Below, one piece after another: positions 17,374 to 26,557 of a DNA stretch of 64,000 nucleotides; the first letter of the stretch is position 1, and each line of letters starts with the position of its first letter. The position numbers and the translations under genes are program-made. The stretch is from NCBI GenBank assembly GCA_963665495.1, contig OY762289.1:3844001-3908000 (forward strand). The letters are read 5' to 3'. This stretch comes from G963665495 sp963665495 (GTDB taxonomy: Bacteria; Desulfobacterota; Desulfovibrionia; Desulfovibrionales; Desulfovibrionaceae). The notes under the pieces are model-generated. The model worked only from the letters and a program-made list of their open reading frames with translations, did not search any database and was not told where the DNA came from.

Positions 17374-18048
17374 ATGCTTTCCGGCCTGTATGATCTGCTG
17401 CAGATGGAATCTCATTTTTTCGGGCAACTCAAGCTGGATGCCTTTCTTTTTGTACTCAACATTCTGGGGACGGTCGTGTTTGCCATTTCCGGTGCCCTTT
17501 CCGGCCGCAAACACGGATTCGATCTACTGGGGGTGACGGCGGTCTCCTTTGTGACCACCAATGGAGGCGGGAGCGTACGCTGCATGTTGCTGGGAAATTA
17601 TCCCATATTCTGGATAAAAGACCCCTTGTGGCTCTATCTTACGCTGTGCACGGCCATACTGACCTATTTTATCGGCCCATCGGATGAATCCAAATTTCCT
17701 GAAAAGCTCTGGCTGGTGCTTGATGCCATTGGATTGGTTGCCTTTGCCATATCCGGTGCCTGGGTGGCTCTCGAACTGCATACCAGCGTCGAAACAGCCA
17801 TCCTCATGGGCATGCTCACCGGATGCGGCGGCGGGGTCCTGCGCGATATTATCTGCAACACGCACCCTTCCATTTTTCATCGGGAGATCTACGCTTCCGC
17901 GGCTCTGGTCACCGCGGCAGTGTTCGCGGCCGGCGTATCCTTCGGATTCGGGGCCCGCATCTCAGCATTGGCGGCCTGTTGCTTCGGTCTTGCCCTGCGT
18001 CTGGCCTCGCTGCGATTCGGTTGGTCCCTGCACCTGCGGCGTATCTGA
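17374..18048 (+). CDS. TRIC-type cation channel family protein (UPF0126/YadS-like)
   Basis: A 224-aa membrane protein with seven segments arranged as two three-helix repeats. Repeat one starts NILGTVVFAISGALSGRKHGFDLLG, and repeat two LDAIGLVAFAISGAWVAL. The family motif GGGxxRD is present in the second repeat (GCGGGVLRDI) but reads GGGSVRC in the first, so the Asp is Cys. Prokaryotic TRIC homologues form potassium/sodium-permeable trimers, although some members are linked to glycine transport. Monocistronic. Confidence 0.88.
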   Translation: MLSGLYDLLQMESHFFGQLKLDAFLFVLNILGTVVFAISGALSGRKHGFDLLGVTAVSFVTTNGGGSVRCMLLGNYPIFWIKDPLWLYLTLCTAILTYFIGPSDESKFPEKLWLVLDAIGLVAFAISGAWVALELHTSVETAILMGMLTGCGGGVLRDIICNTHPSIFHREIYASAALVTAAVFAAGVSFGFGARISALAACCFGLALRLASLRFGWSLHLRRI

Positions 18049-18296
18049 ACAGATCGTTTGTAACCCATTTTTTTCCAGAGCAAACATTTCATGAACATAC
18101 CAACGTATGGTGTCGCACCAGAAAACAAGAGTTTTTGTAAAAAAAATGTAATAAACATCCAGATCAGCTTCCGCCATCTTGACAAACCCCCTACTGCCTG
18201 CAAATATCTTAACTTATTTTTGTGCACGGCCTAAATTTTTGAAGCCGGGGCAACACATCTCCACGCGAAAGTAACGCGTGGCCCATGGAGGAACGA

Positions 18297-18815
18297 ATGA
18301 AACTTTGGATTGGACGTTTGGCAACGATTCTACTTATGTTGTTTATCGGGCTTTCGTTTGGTTGTGCGAAAACCAACGTGGATTCTAACGCCATGCCTCC
18401 TGGAGCCCAAGGGGCTGGGGACGGAACCGGTTTAAGCGACAGCGAACTTGAGGCTCGAAATCTTGCCGAAAGCCAACGGATTATCGTAGGAGAAAAGGTC
18501 TATTTTCCTTTTGACAGCTCGACAATCAACCCGCAGGGACAGGAGATTCTGCGCCGTAAAGCCGAAGTACTGAAAAGCAAACCCAATTTGCGCGTACTTG
18601 TTGAAGGTAACTGCGACGAACGCGGCACGGTTGAATACAACCTCGCCCTTGGCGAACGCCGCGCCCTGGCAGCCAAAAAATACCTTGTGCTGTTGGGTGT
18701 AAGCCCCATGCAGGTTGAAACCGTCAGTTTTGGAGAAGAACGTCCGGCTGTCATGGGCCACAACGAAGAGGCCTGGGCCATGAACCGCCGTGATGAATTT
18801 CGCCTTGTCTGGTAA
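18297..18815 (+). CDS. pal: Peptidoglycan-associated lipoprotein
   Basis: A 172-aa protein. The ATG at 18297 is chosen since GAGGAACGA sits just before it; the ATG at 18285 overlaps that site. The signal peptide ends at a slightly atypical lipobox SFGC, whose Cys would carry the lipid. Residues ~60-172 form the OmpA-like domain (VYFPFDSSTINPQGQ, GNCDERGTVEYNLALGERRA), which binds diaminopimelate in peptidoglycan. Pal works with Tol to link the outer membrane to the wall during division. tolB is not in the window; Pal is often downstream of it, but here the gene appears alone with a possible TTGACA at 18179. Confidence 0.93.
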   Translation: MKLWIGRLATILLMLFIGLSFGCAKTNVDSNAMPPGAQGAGDGTGLSDSELEARNLAESQRIIVGEKVYFPFDSSTINPQGQEILRRKAEVLKSKPNLRVLVEGNCDERGTVEYNLALGERRALAAKKYLVLLGVSPMQVETVSFGEERPAVMGHNEEAWAMNRRDEFRLVW

Positions 18816-18840
18816 TTGATCCGCGGGCCGATACTCTTCG

Positions 18841-18872
18841 CCGGGCCGTCCCATGGGCGGCCCGGTTTTTTT
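18841..18872 (+). terminator. Rho-independent terminator after pal
   Basis: Stem CCGGGCCG / CGGCCCGG (18841-18848 and 18858-18865), loop of 9, then seven T. Confidence 0.92.
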
Positions 18873-18898
18873 GCGCCTTGTCTCAAGGCGAAAATGCG

Positions 18899-19372
18899 CT
18901 ACGCACCGAAACACAGCCGCAGCAGCGAGAGGACGATTAAGGCGTAAATGCCGGCCAGGACATCGTCAATCATGATGCCGTATCCGCCGGGGAGCCAGTT
19001 TTCAGAAGCCCGTACGGGCGGGGGCTTGGTGATGTCGAAAATCCGGAACAACACAAAGCCCGTAACAAGCCAGCCCAAGGACAAGGCGGCAAATGGCAGG
19101 AAGGTTAGCCACTGGCCGATCAGCTCGTCCATGACCACGATCCCCGGATCTTTCTTGCCTTGCAAACGTTCGACCCGCGTACCGGCCTTGCCGCCCAGAA
19201 CAAAAAGCACCAGCAAAAACACCACCCGCCAGAAAACGGGCAAGGGGAAAAAAAGCAACGGCGCCAGCGCCACGGCAACCGCGGACCCTACAGTTCCAGA
19301 GACCGGACAGCGACCCGCGAACCAGAGCGCGCTGAATTCCGTGGCCACACGATCCTTGACTTGTTCGTTCAC
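18899..19372 (-). CDS. pgpA: Phosphatidylglycerophosphatase A
   Basis: A 157-aa membrane enzyme that removes phosphate from phosphatidylglycerophosphate to give phosphatidylglycerol. Typical PgpA passages are GTVGSAVAVALAPLLF near the N-terminus, the Asp-rich DPGIVVMDELIGQW, and FRIFDITKPPPVRASENWLPGGYGIMIDDVLAG. The start is taken as GTG at 19372, since AAGGAAG lies before it; a TTG at 19390 would place the site inside the gene. gspE ends 40 bases upstream, so the two are likely cotranscribed. Confidence 0.95.
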   Translation of the reverse strand: MNEQVKDRVATEFSALWFAGRCPVSGTVGSAVAVALAPLLFFPLPVFWRVVFLLVLFVLGGKAGTRVERLQGKKDPGIVVMDELIGQWLTFLPFAALSLGWLVTGFVLFRIFDITKPPPVRASENWLPGGYGIMIDDVLAGIYALIVLSLLRLCFGA

Positions 19373-19412
19373 TATATCTCTTCCTTTCAACTAATGTAGC
19401 TTTTTTAGCCGA

Positions 19413-21041
19413 TCAAACCAGCACCGCCGCGCCGGCTTCCTCCAGCGTGGTGAAACCGCGCAATACCTTGTCGGCCGCATCCATCTTCAAGGTCCGCAAA
19501 ACCCCCAGTTCCACCGCCAGCTCTTCCAGTTCATGCATGGTCTTGCCTTTGATGATCGCGGTCTTGATTTCCGAGGTAACATCCAGAATCTCATAAATAC
19601 CGCAACGGCCGCTGTAGCCGGTTCCATTGCACTGGTAGCAACCCTGGCCGCGTAGAAAGGGTGTTCCGGGTATGGCTTTCAATCCCAGGGCTTCCATGGC
19701 TTCGGGGGGCGCTTCATAAGTTTCGATGCAATGGGGGCAGATACGCCGGACCAGCCGCTGCGCACCCACGCACAGCAGAGTCGAAGCCACGAGAAAAGGC
19801 TCGATCCCCATTTCCACAAAGCGCGTCACCGCGCCGCAGGCCGTGTTGGTATGCAGAGTCGACAACACCAGGTGGCCGGTCAGGGCGGATTCAATGCTGA
19901 TCTCAGCGGTTTCCTGGTCGCGTATCTCGCCCACCATGATAACATTGGGATCCTGACGCAGAATAGAACGCAGGCCGCTGGCAAAGGTCATCCCCGCCTT
20001 GCGGTTCAACTGCGCCTGGCGGATGCCCGCCATACGGTATTCCACCGGATCTTCCAGGGTGATGACGTTGATGTTGGGTTTGCTGACCCGGCGCAGCAAG
20101 GCGTACAGCAGCGTGGATTTGCCGCTTCCGGTCGGACCGGTGGCCAGCACCATGCCGTAGGGCTTCTGCACTGCCCGGACGAATTTGTCCATTTCATCCG
20201 CGGCAAGACCCAGGTCTTCCAGTTCGAGCATCCTGCCCTTGGACTGCTGCAACAGTCGCAGGACCATATTTTCACCGTAAATGGTGGGCAGAGCCGAGGC
20301 CCGGACGCTGATTTCCGTATCACCGACGCGAAAGGTGAAACGTCCGTCCTGCGGGATGCGCGTCACGGAAATATCCATGCCCGCAAGCAGTTTGATACGT
20401 GAAATGATGGGGAAAAAATAACTTTTGGGCGGCGCTGGAAATTCCCGGAGCTGTCCGTCGATACGAAAGCGCAGCTGTATCTTGTCCTTTTCCGGGCTGA
20501 TGTGGATATCGCTGGTCTTTTCCCGTACTGCCTGCATCAGAATGGAATTGACCAGTTTAATAACCGGTGCTTCCTGCGCCATGTCCTGTGCGGAGGACGT
20601 CGACACATCCAGGGAATCCTCTTCGTCCTGCGGAAGGGAATCGGCTTCCATGCCGTCCATGCCTTTCAGCATTTCGCCCACGTTGAACGTGGTGCCGTAC
20701 ATGGCCTGGGCCAGGCTGTTCAGTTCCTTTTCCGTACAGATTACCGGCTCAACGTCCTTACCGGTGATTTTGCGTATTTCGTCCTGGACACGGATGTCCA
20801 AAGGGTCTGCGGTGGCAAAGAGGAGTATCGGTCCGTCCTGGCGTAAAGGAATGATCCGGTAGGACTGGGCTGTCTCGACTCCGATCAATTCGCCCAGTTG
20901 CTTGTCATGGGGATATTTTTCCGCCGTATAGCGGTCAATCTTGAGTTGTTCGGAAATAAGCTCGACAATCTGTTCTTCGTTCATTTCCGAGCGGGCGGTC
21001 TGCAACTGCCCGTTTCTGCTTTTGGGTTTTTTCTCTTCCAT
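19413..21041 (-). CDS. gspE: Type II secretion / type IV pilus assembly ATPase (GspE/PilB family)
   Basis: A 542-aa cytoplasmic ATPase. An N-terminal T2SSE_N domain (~20-130) precedes the ATPase domain. Walker A is GPTGSGKST, Walker B IMVGEIRD, the His box STLHTNTA; a tetracysteine zinc site is present (CPHC...CYQC), typical of GspE and PilB. These hexamers power pseudopilus or pilus assembly. No other gsp or pil gene adjoins it; the prepilin peptidase is 7.5 kb away at 28568. The exact machine cannot be settled from this window. GGGAG lies about 12 bases before the ATG at 21041; a second ATG at residue 20 has no site. Confidence 0.92.
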   Translation of the reverse strand: MEEKKPKSRNGQLQTARSEMNEEQIVELISEQLKIDRYTAEKYPHDKQLGELIGVETAQSYRIIPLRQDGPILLFATADPLDIRVQDEIRKITGKDVEPVICTEKELNSLAQAMYGTTFNVGEMLKGMDGMEADSLPQDEEDSLDVSTSSAQDMAQEAPVIKLVNSILMQAVREKTSDIHISPEKDKIQLRFRIDGQLREFPAPPKSYFFPIISRIKLLAGMDISVTRIPQDGRFTFRVGDTEISVRASALPTIYGENMVLRLLQQSKGRMLELEDLGLAADEMDKFVRAVQKPYGMVLATGPTGSGKSTLLYALLRRVSKPNINVITLEDPVEYRMAGIRQAQLNRKAGMTFASGLRSILRQDPNVIMVGEIRDQETAEISIESALTGHLVLSTLHTNTACGAVTRFVEMGIEPFLVASTLLCVGAQRLVRRICPHCIETYEAPPEAMEALGLKAIPGTPFLRGQGCYQCNGTGYSGRCGIYEILDVTSEIKTAIIKGKTMHELEELAVELGVLRTLKMDAADKVLRGFTTLEEAGAAVLV

Positions 21042-21224
21042 ACGCCAGTGTCTCCCTCAATGGCATGTCCTGTCTGTCCTGCATCTAACTATTTTATCTG
21101 TGTACCATACTTTATTGAGAATTATCAAAGGCTGTTATGCTATTTTTTCCGAATCCGGTTGACTGCCCGGCTCCGCTTATTTTAAATAGGCTGTCGCTTA
21201 TCTCAATTCTTACCGGGACATTCT

Positions 21225-23123
21225 ATGCTGAAACATACCTACCGACTCGCCGTCTTGCTGATTGCCGTCGCCCTGCTGACCGGCTCTCTGCAGGGGTGTT
21301 CGACGCGCTATGGCGTATCCAGGGTCCACCTGGATATCCGCTCCGAAACGTTTGACCATAATGCTCTGAACTCCCCATCGCCGAGCGAGATGACGCTGCT
21401 TGTTCTGAAACAGCGCGATCTCATCAGCAACTGGCGCACGGACAGGGAGAATATTTATAAAGCTCTGAAGGCGGAGTACGAGCAATGCAAAGACAAAGAT
21501 CTGCTTTTCGCCCTGATCGAACTCACGTATTCGTGGGCTAAAGCAGAACGCTCCAAAAGCGACTCTGAAGCCAAATATCTCATGACGTCCGCGGTACTGG
21601 CTTTTGATTATTTGTTTGATGAAAGCCTTTCCCCGCCTCCGTCGCTGTTTGAAAGACAATCGCGCCTGGCCTGCCAGTTCTACAACCGAGCGCTTACGCA
21701 GATGGGCATGAATTTCAAGGCTCGGGGAATAGATTTCCAACCCGGAAGCGAACATCCCCTGGTGGACGGCAAATTGCGTATCGTCGACCACCAGTCCGAA
21801 CTGCCCTGGGCATCCAGGGATTTCTCGGATCTTTTTGTCTCGGACCAGTTCAAAGTCAAAGGCCTCGACGAAGAGTACGGAACCTCCGGCCTGGGCGTTC
21901 CGCTGATTCTCGTCCGCAACGTAACCGAGGAAGATAAAGAACAAAGCCGGATGCGCTTTTTACCGCCCCTCAGGCAAAGCTTCGGGGCAAGCGCATTTCT
22001 GAACATCGACCCGCCGTCACAGACGCAGACAGATGGTTCGGGCTCCATCCGGACCGGTTCGCTGCAGCTCTATGATCCGACCAAGACCTTCGAAATCGAG
22101 GTCCGCAACCGCCATGTCCCCCTGCGCACAAATCTTACCACGCCCCTGGCCTACATGATGGAAATCAACAGCCCGCCCGGGGGACTGCAGGGCTTGCTCT
22201 GGCCCGAGGAATGGAAACAGCGCCAGGGGCTGCACATGCTGCAGCCGTACGAAAAAAACAAAATTCCCGTGGTTCTGGTCCACGGTCTGATGTCCTCGCC
22301 CGTCACCTGGCTGCCCATGCTAAATACGCTCATGGGAGATCCGGTGCTGCGCAAGCATTACCAGTTCTGGTTTTTCATGTACCCCACGGGCAACCCCGTA
22401 CTATATTCGGCATCGCTGCTGCGCGGTTCATTAAAGGAAGCTCAGGAAATTTTCGATCCGGACCACACTTCCGATACCTTCAACAACATGGTGCTCATCG
22501 GACACAGCATGGGCGGTCTGCTTTCTCGGGCCATGGCCCAGGACAGCGGCGATACGCTCTTTAAACTCGTTTCCGACGAGCCGGTGGACAAGCTCCCGCT
22601 GGAGGCGGACGACAAAAATTTCATTAAAGACGTCTTCTTTTTCAGCCCCATGCCTTTTGTCAAAAGAATTCTTTTTCTGGCCGTACCGCATAGGGGATCT
22701 TCATTGGCAGACAGCACCATCGGACGCATCGGCGCTTATCTCATCACGCTTCCGCTGCAACTGGTCAAATCCCCTTTGAGCATCCTTGCCAAGCTGCAGC
22801 AGCTCGGCAGCGGGGAAGCCCACAATGCCGGTATTCTGCACACGCTCGACCGCGCTCCCACGGGCATAGACGCGCTCTCGCCCCAGAACGATCTGCTGAT
22901 AGCCGGATCCAAGCTGCTCATCCGGGTACCCTTTCATTCGATTATCGGGAACAACAAGGAAGCCGGAGTACCAGGTACGGACGGGATTGTGCCCTATGAG
23001 AGCGCACACCTGGACGATGCGCAGTCGGAACTTATCGTGCGTTCGGGGCACAGCGTTCAGGAACAGCCCCTGGCTGTACGTGAAGTCCGCAGAATACTGC
23101 TCAGTCACATTGGGGCGGAATAG
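21225..23123 (+). CDS. Lipoprotein alpha/beta hydrolase
   Basis: A 632-aa protein with a signal peptide ending in lipobox LQGC, so it is probably anchored by lipid at Cys-25. The N-terminal half (~30-330) has no motif I recognise. The C-terminal half is an alpha/beta hydrolase: oxyanion region PVVLVHGLMSSP, nucleophile elbow LIGHSMGGL, and a late GHSVQEQP that may supply the catalytic His. Such proteins are lipases or acyltransferase-like enzymes of the envelope. The gene ends inside the convergent kinase gene (overlap 23101-23123). Confidence 0.85.
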   Translation: MLKHTYRLAVLLIAVALLTGSLQGCSTRYGVSRVHLDIRSETFDHNALNSPSPSEMTLLVLKQRDLISNWRTDRENIYKALKAEYEQCKDKDLLFALIELTYSWAKAERSKSDSEAKYLMTSAVLAFDYLFDESLSPPPSLFERQSRLACQFYNRALTQMGMNFKARGIDFQPGSEHPLVDGKLRIVDHQSELPWASRDFSDLFVSDQFKVKGLDEEYGTSGLGVPLILVRNVTEEDKEQSRMRFLPPLRQSFGASAFLNIDPPSQTQTDGSGSIRTGSLQLYDPTKTFEIEVRNRHVPLRTNLTTPLAYMMEINSPPGGLQGLLWPEEWKQRQGLHMLQPYEKNKIPVVLVHGLMSSPVTWLPMLNTLMGDPVLRKHYQFWFFMYPTGNPVLYSASLLRGSLKEAQEIFDPDHTSDTFNNMVLIGHSMGGLLSRAMAQDSGDTLFKLVSDEPVDKLPLEADDKNFIKDVFFFSPMPFVKRILFLAVPHRGSSLADSTIGRIGAYLITLPLQLVKSPLSILAKLQQLGSGEAHNAGILHTLDRAPTGIDALSPQNDLLIAGSKLLIRVPFHSIIGNNKEAGVPGTDGIVPYESAHLDDAQSELIVRSGHSVQEQPLAVREVRRILLSHIGAE

Positions 23124-24576
23124 GACATTTCAATTCTAAAGGAAGATAGAAGCAGAACGTGGCGCCCTTGTTTACGGTGCTTTCCACCCAAACCTTGCCG
23201 CCATGCGTCTGAATAATTTTTTTGACGATAAACAGCCCCAGGCCGGTGCTGCTCTCCCCGCCTGTGGGGCGGGGGCCGCCTTTGCGAAAGGATTCAAAAA
23301 CATGCTGTTGCTGGTCAGGGCTCAGGCCCGGCCCCTGGTCCGAAACGCGGACCACCACCCGTTTTTCAACGATGCGCGCTGAAATCGTAACCGTCGTATC
23401 CCTTGGAGAAAATTTGATCGCATTGGACAACAGATTGTCGATCACCTGGGCGATGCGCTTGCGGTCCAGCTCCATGGGCACTTCTTCCAGGTCAGTCTCT
23501 ATTTTGATCCGCTTGGCATTGGCGCCGATCTGAATGATACGGACGCGTTCTTTGATGAGCGAATCCACTGTGACAGGTGAAAATTCCAGTTCAAGCCAGC
23601 CGCTTTCAATGACGGAAACGTCCAGCATGTCATTGACAAGTTCCAGCATGTGCTTGCTTTCATAAAAAATCATTCCCATGATTTCCGCATGTTCGCTGTC
23701 GTGAGCGCCTTCAAATTCTTCCAGAAGCAGCTGACTGAAGCCTTTGATGCCGTTGATGGGATTGCGCAAATCATGGGCGGCCATGCCCATAAACTTGTTT
23801 TTTAAATCGTTGAGTTCCCGAAGTTCCCGAATGGATTCAATCATTTCCTGGTTCTGCACCACGCGACAATAGAACTCTTCCCGTTCAAAGGGCTTTTTGA
23901 TGAAATCATTCGCGCCGTTTTTGATAAAATCGACCGAAAGCTTTTCCGCGTCGATCCCCGATATCCCAATAACAGCAAGCTGCTCTTTGGAGTAGCTTTC
24001 GCGAATCAAGGCCGTCAGTTCTATGCCGTTCATCTGGGGCATGCTGTAGTCAATGATCGCCAAGGTAATGTCGTCGTACTTTTTGAGCAGCTGCATGGCC
24101 GTATCCGCACGGGACGCCAGCACGACATTGAACATATAAAACTTCAGCAGTGAACGCAGCTGCCGCCGCATCACGGGCGAATCATCCACCACCATAACTC
24201 TGGTACGGCGGTTTCTGTCCAGGCGTTTGATCAGATGCGCCAGGGCGGAAAATCCCTGCTTGTTCTTGAATACGTAATCAATGACATTTTTGGAGAGTAA
24301 CGAACTGCGAATCTGATCTGAAATGGTGGAAGTAAAAACAATGGAGGGAATATTGTTGGCCAGCGCGAAGTCAACCACTTCGCCATTGGGGGCGTCCGGC
24401 AAAATCAGATCGAGACTGGCGACAAAATACTCTTGCGCGGATGTCTCTATTGCCTTGCGGGCTTCCGCATACGTGCCGACTACATCGACTGAAAAATGTG
24501 TCTCTAATTCTATCAGCGACTTGAGATGCCGCGCTATATTCAGCGAATCTTCGACTACAAGGACCCGTTGTTTCAC
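23101..24576 (-). CDS. Hybrid kinase with two N-terminal receiver domains
   Basis: A ~491-aa cytoplasmic protein from a GTG at 24576 (VKQRVLVVEDS); the reading frame is open to 24660, so the start is uncertain. Order: receiver 1 (phospho-Asp in SLDLILPDA), receiver 2 (~125-245; VVDDSPVMRRQ, Asp in IIDYSMPQMNG, Lys in FIKKPF), HisKA (MAAHDLRNPINGIKGFSQ, the His beside DLRNP), and the ATPase domain (DNLLSNAIKFSP, GPGLSP, STGLGLFIVKK). There is no membrane or sensory domain, so input must come through phosphorylation of the receivers by other kinases or CheA. It ends 23 bases inside the convergent hydrolase gene. Confidence 0.9.
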   Translation of the reverse strand: MKQRVLVVEDSLNIARHLKSLIELETHFSVDVVGTYAEARKAIETSAQEYFVASLDLILPDAPNGEVVDFALANNIPSIVFTSTISDQIRSSLLSKNVIDYVFKNKQGFSALAHLIKRLDRNRRTRVMVVDDSPVMRRQLRSLLKFYMFNVVLASRADTAMQLLKKYDDITLAIIDYSMPQMNGIELTALIRESYSKEQLAVIGISGIDAEKLSVDFIKNGANDFIKKPFEREEFYCRVVQNQEMIESIRELRELNDLKNKFMGMAAHDLRNPINGIKGFSQLLLEEFEGAHDSEHAEIMGMIFYESKHMLELVNDMLDVSVIESGWLELEFSPVTVDSLIKERVRIIQIGANAKRIKIETDLEEVPMELDRKRIAQVIDNLLSNAIKFSPRDTTVTISARIVEKRVVVRVSDQGPGLSPDQQQHVFESFRKGGPRPTGGESSTGLGLFIVKKIIQTHGGKVWVESTVNKGATFCFYLPLELKCPIPPQCD

Positions 24577-24783
24577 CACTACCGCCCCGGCATGCACCGA
24601 CAGAATGCACAATCGTCTTTCACAGAATCTTCCCCCCAAGGCCATGGTGCGGACACGCACCAGAGCCGGCCAAGCAATCGCGGCATAATACGCTTTTTTT
24701 TAAAAGCATGCCAGGGGCAAAATTAAGAGAATAGTAGACGGTAGTTACGTTTCAAACTAAAAAGATATGAAATAATCATCCCG

Positions 24784-24936
24784 CTAGTATGGTTGCTGGT
24801 ACTGGGGAATTGCAGTGGATTCCTGGAGAGATACAACTTCTGTGTGCTGGCCGGATTCAAGTGAATCCTGGATGCCGAACGCATACATACATACGGAAAA
24901 CAGCAACAGCAGAAAAAATAAAATTCCGTTTCGCAT
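24784..24936 (-). CDS. Small secreted or membrane-anchored peptide (50 aa)
   Basis: A 50-residue reading frame starting MRNGILFFLLLLFSVCMYAF, a single hydrophobic segment, then a polar Gln/Ser/Glu-rich tail ending IPQYQQPY. AGGGGGAAATC precedes the ATG at 24936, a good ribosome site with 5-base spacing. It lies alone between the kinase and asnS. The hydrophobic start and spacing support translation; the family is not recognised. It could be a secreted peptide or a one-pass membrane protein. Confidence 0.6.
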   Translation of the reverse strand: MRNGILFFLLLLFSVCMYAFGIQDSLESGQHTEVVSLQESTAIPQYQQPY

Positions 24937-25047
24937 GATTTCCCCCTGTCTTTTTTAAGAAATCATGCCTCCGGCGTTTGTCACACATGTTGCGTACGCA
25001 TGACATTATGATGAAGAATTTACAAACAGCTCCAGACGAAAGAATGC

Positions 25048-26436
25048 TTAAAATTCCAGACTCTTGGGAGTACGAGGAAAAGGAATCACGTCACGGATGT
25101 TGCTTACGCCAGTGAGGAGCATCAAAAAACGCTCAAAGCCCATGCCGAAGCCCGAATGGGGGACGGTACCAAAACGACGCAGGTCCAGATACCACCAGTA
25201 AGCTTCTTTGCGCATGCTCTGGGCATCCATCCGGCGTTCCAGAACATCCATCCGCTCTTCACGCTGGCTGCCGCCGATAATTTCACCGATGCCGGGCACC
25301 AGCACATCCATAGCCGCCACGGTCCATCCATCGTCACTGAGCCGCATGTAAAAGGGTTTTATGCTCGCGGGATAGTCGAAAACAACTATGGGGCGCTTGG
25401 CGTAATCCTCCGCAAGATAGCGCTCATGCTCGGTCTGCAGGTCAATGCCCCACTTCACGGGGAAATCGAATTTTTTGCCGGATTTTTCCAGAATGTTGAT
25501 GGCTTCGGAATACGGCATACCAACAAAATCCTGATTGAGAATGGTCTCCAGCCTGTCGGTCAACCCCTTGTCCACAAATTTGGCAAACAGTTCGATATCC
25601 GGTCCCGCGGCATCAAGTACGCGGCGAATTACGCTTTTGATAAAATCCTCGGCCAGCTCCATGTTGTCGTTAAGGTCTTCAAAAGCCATTTCCGGTTCAA
25701 TCATCCAGAACTCGGCCGCATGCCGGGCCGTATTGGAATTTTCCGCCCTGAATGTCGGCCCGAACGTATATACGCGTCCCAAAGCCTGAGCCAGGGATTC
25801 GGCCTCAAGCTGTCCCGATACGGTCAACCCGGCCTCCTGGCCGAAAAAATCCTGCGCGGCCAGTTCCGCCGGATCTTTGCCCAGACCTTCGGGAATAACC
25901 GGCAAGGTGGTCACCCGGAACAGTTCGCCCGCTCCTTCGCAATCCGATCCGGTCAGAATAGGCGTATGGACGTAAAAAAACCCGTTCTCACGAAAATACG
26001 AATGAATCGCATAGCTCGCCTCCGAGCGAATACGCCACATGGCTCCGTATTTGTTGGTACGTGACCGCAGGTGGGCAATGGAGCGCAGGAACTCATCCGA
26101 ATGACGTTTTTTCTGCAACGGATAGGTTTCGGGATCGGCTTCCCCAAGCAAACGCATCCAGGAGGACTGTACCTCCCACTTCTGGCCTTTGCCCGGCGAG
26201 GACACCAACGCGCCCCGCACTTCCACGGCGCTGCCCGTATGCATTTCTTTGACAGCTTCGTAATCCTGCATACCGGCATCTGCGATGACCTGAATGTTCG
26301 CCAGACAGGAGCCGTCGTTTATTTCCAGAAATGAAAAATCCTTGGCGTCACGGCGCGTACGCACCCAGCCGCGAATTAGAATTTCCTTTTGTTCTTCCGT
26401 GGCGCTTAAGGCCTCAACGATACGCATTCTCCGCAT
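25048..26436 (-). CDS. asnS: Asparaginyl-tRNA synthetase
   Basis: A 462-aa class IIb synthetase that charges tRNA-Asn. The start at 26436 follows AAGGGGA; a longer frame to 26517 has no site. An OB-fold anticodon domain (residues 5-100; ILIRGWVRTRRDAKDFSFLEINDG) precedes the catalytic core, with motif 2 (FGPTFRAENSNTARHAAEFWMIEPE) and motif 3 (GFGMGFERFLMLL). The AsnRS-type binding loop YFRENGFFYVHTPILTGSDCEGAGE is present. Its presence suggests Asn-tRNA is made directly. Confidence 0.97.
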   Translation of the reverse strand: MRRMRIVEALSATEEQKEILIRGWVRTRRDAKDFSFLEINDGSCLANIQVIADAGMQDYEAVKEMHTGSAVEVRGALVSSPGKGQKWEVQSSWMRLLGEADPETYPLQKKRHSDEFLRSIAHLRSRTNKYGAMWRIRSEASYAIHSYFRENGFFYVHTPILTGSDCEGAGELFRVTTLPVIPEGLGKDPAELAAQDFFGQEAGLTVSGQLEAESLAQALGRVYTFGPTFRAENSNTARHAAEFWMIEPEMAFEDLNDNMELAEDFIKSVIRRVLDAAGPDIELFAKFVDKGLTDRLETILNQDFVGMPYSEAINILEKSGKKFDFPVKWGIDLQTEHERYLAEDYAKRPIVVFDYPASIKPFYMRLSDDGWTVAAMDVLVPGIGEIIGGSQREERMDVLERRMDAQSMRKEAYWWYLDLRRFGTVPHSGFGMGFERFLMLLTGVSNIRDVIPFPRTPKSLEF

Positions 26437-26557
26437 AGAGTTCCCCTTGTCCGAACTTTCAGGCTGTGCTAATCGCAACAGCGCAACCCTTGTTGCTTCC
26501 GATTTCTTCCGGAGCATTCCGGCGCATTATGCCCGGAGCGCCCCCCAACCGCAAGAC

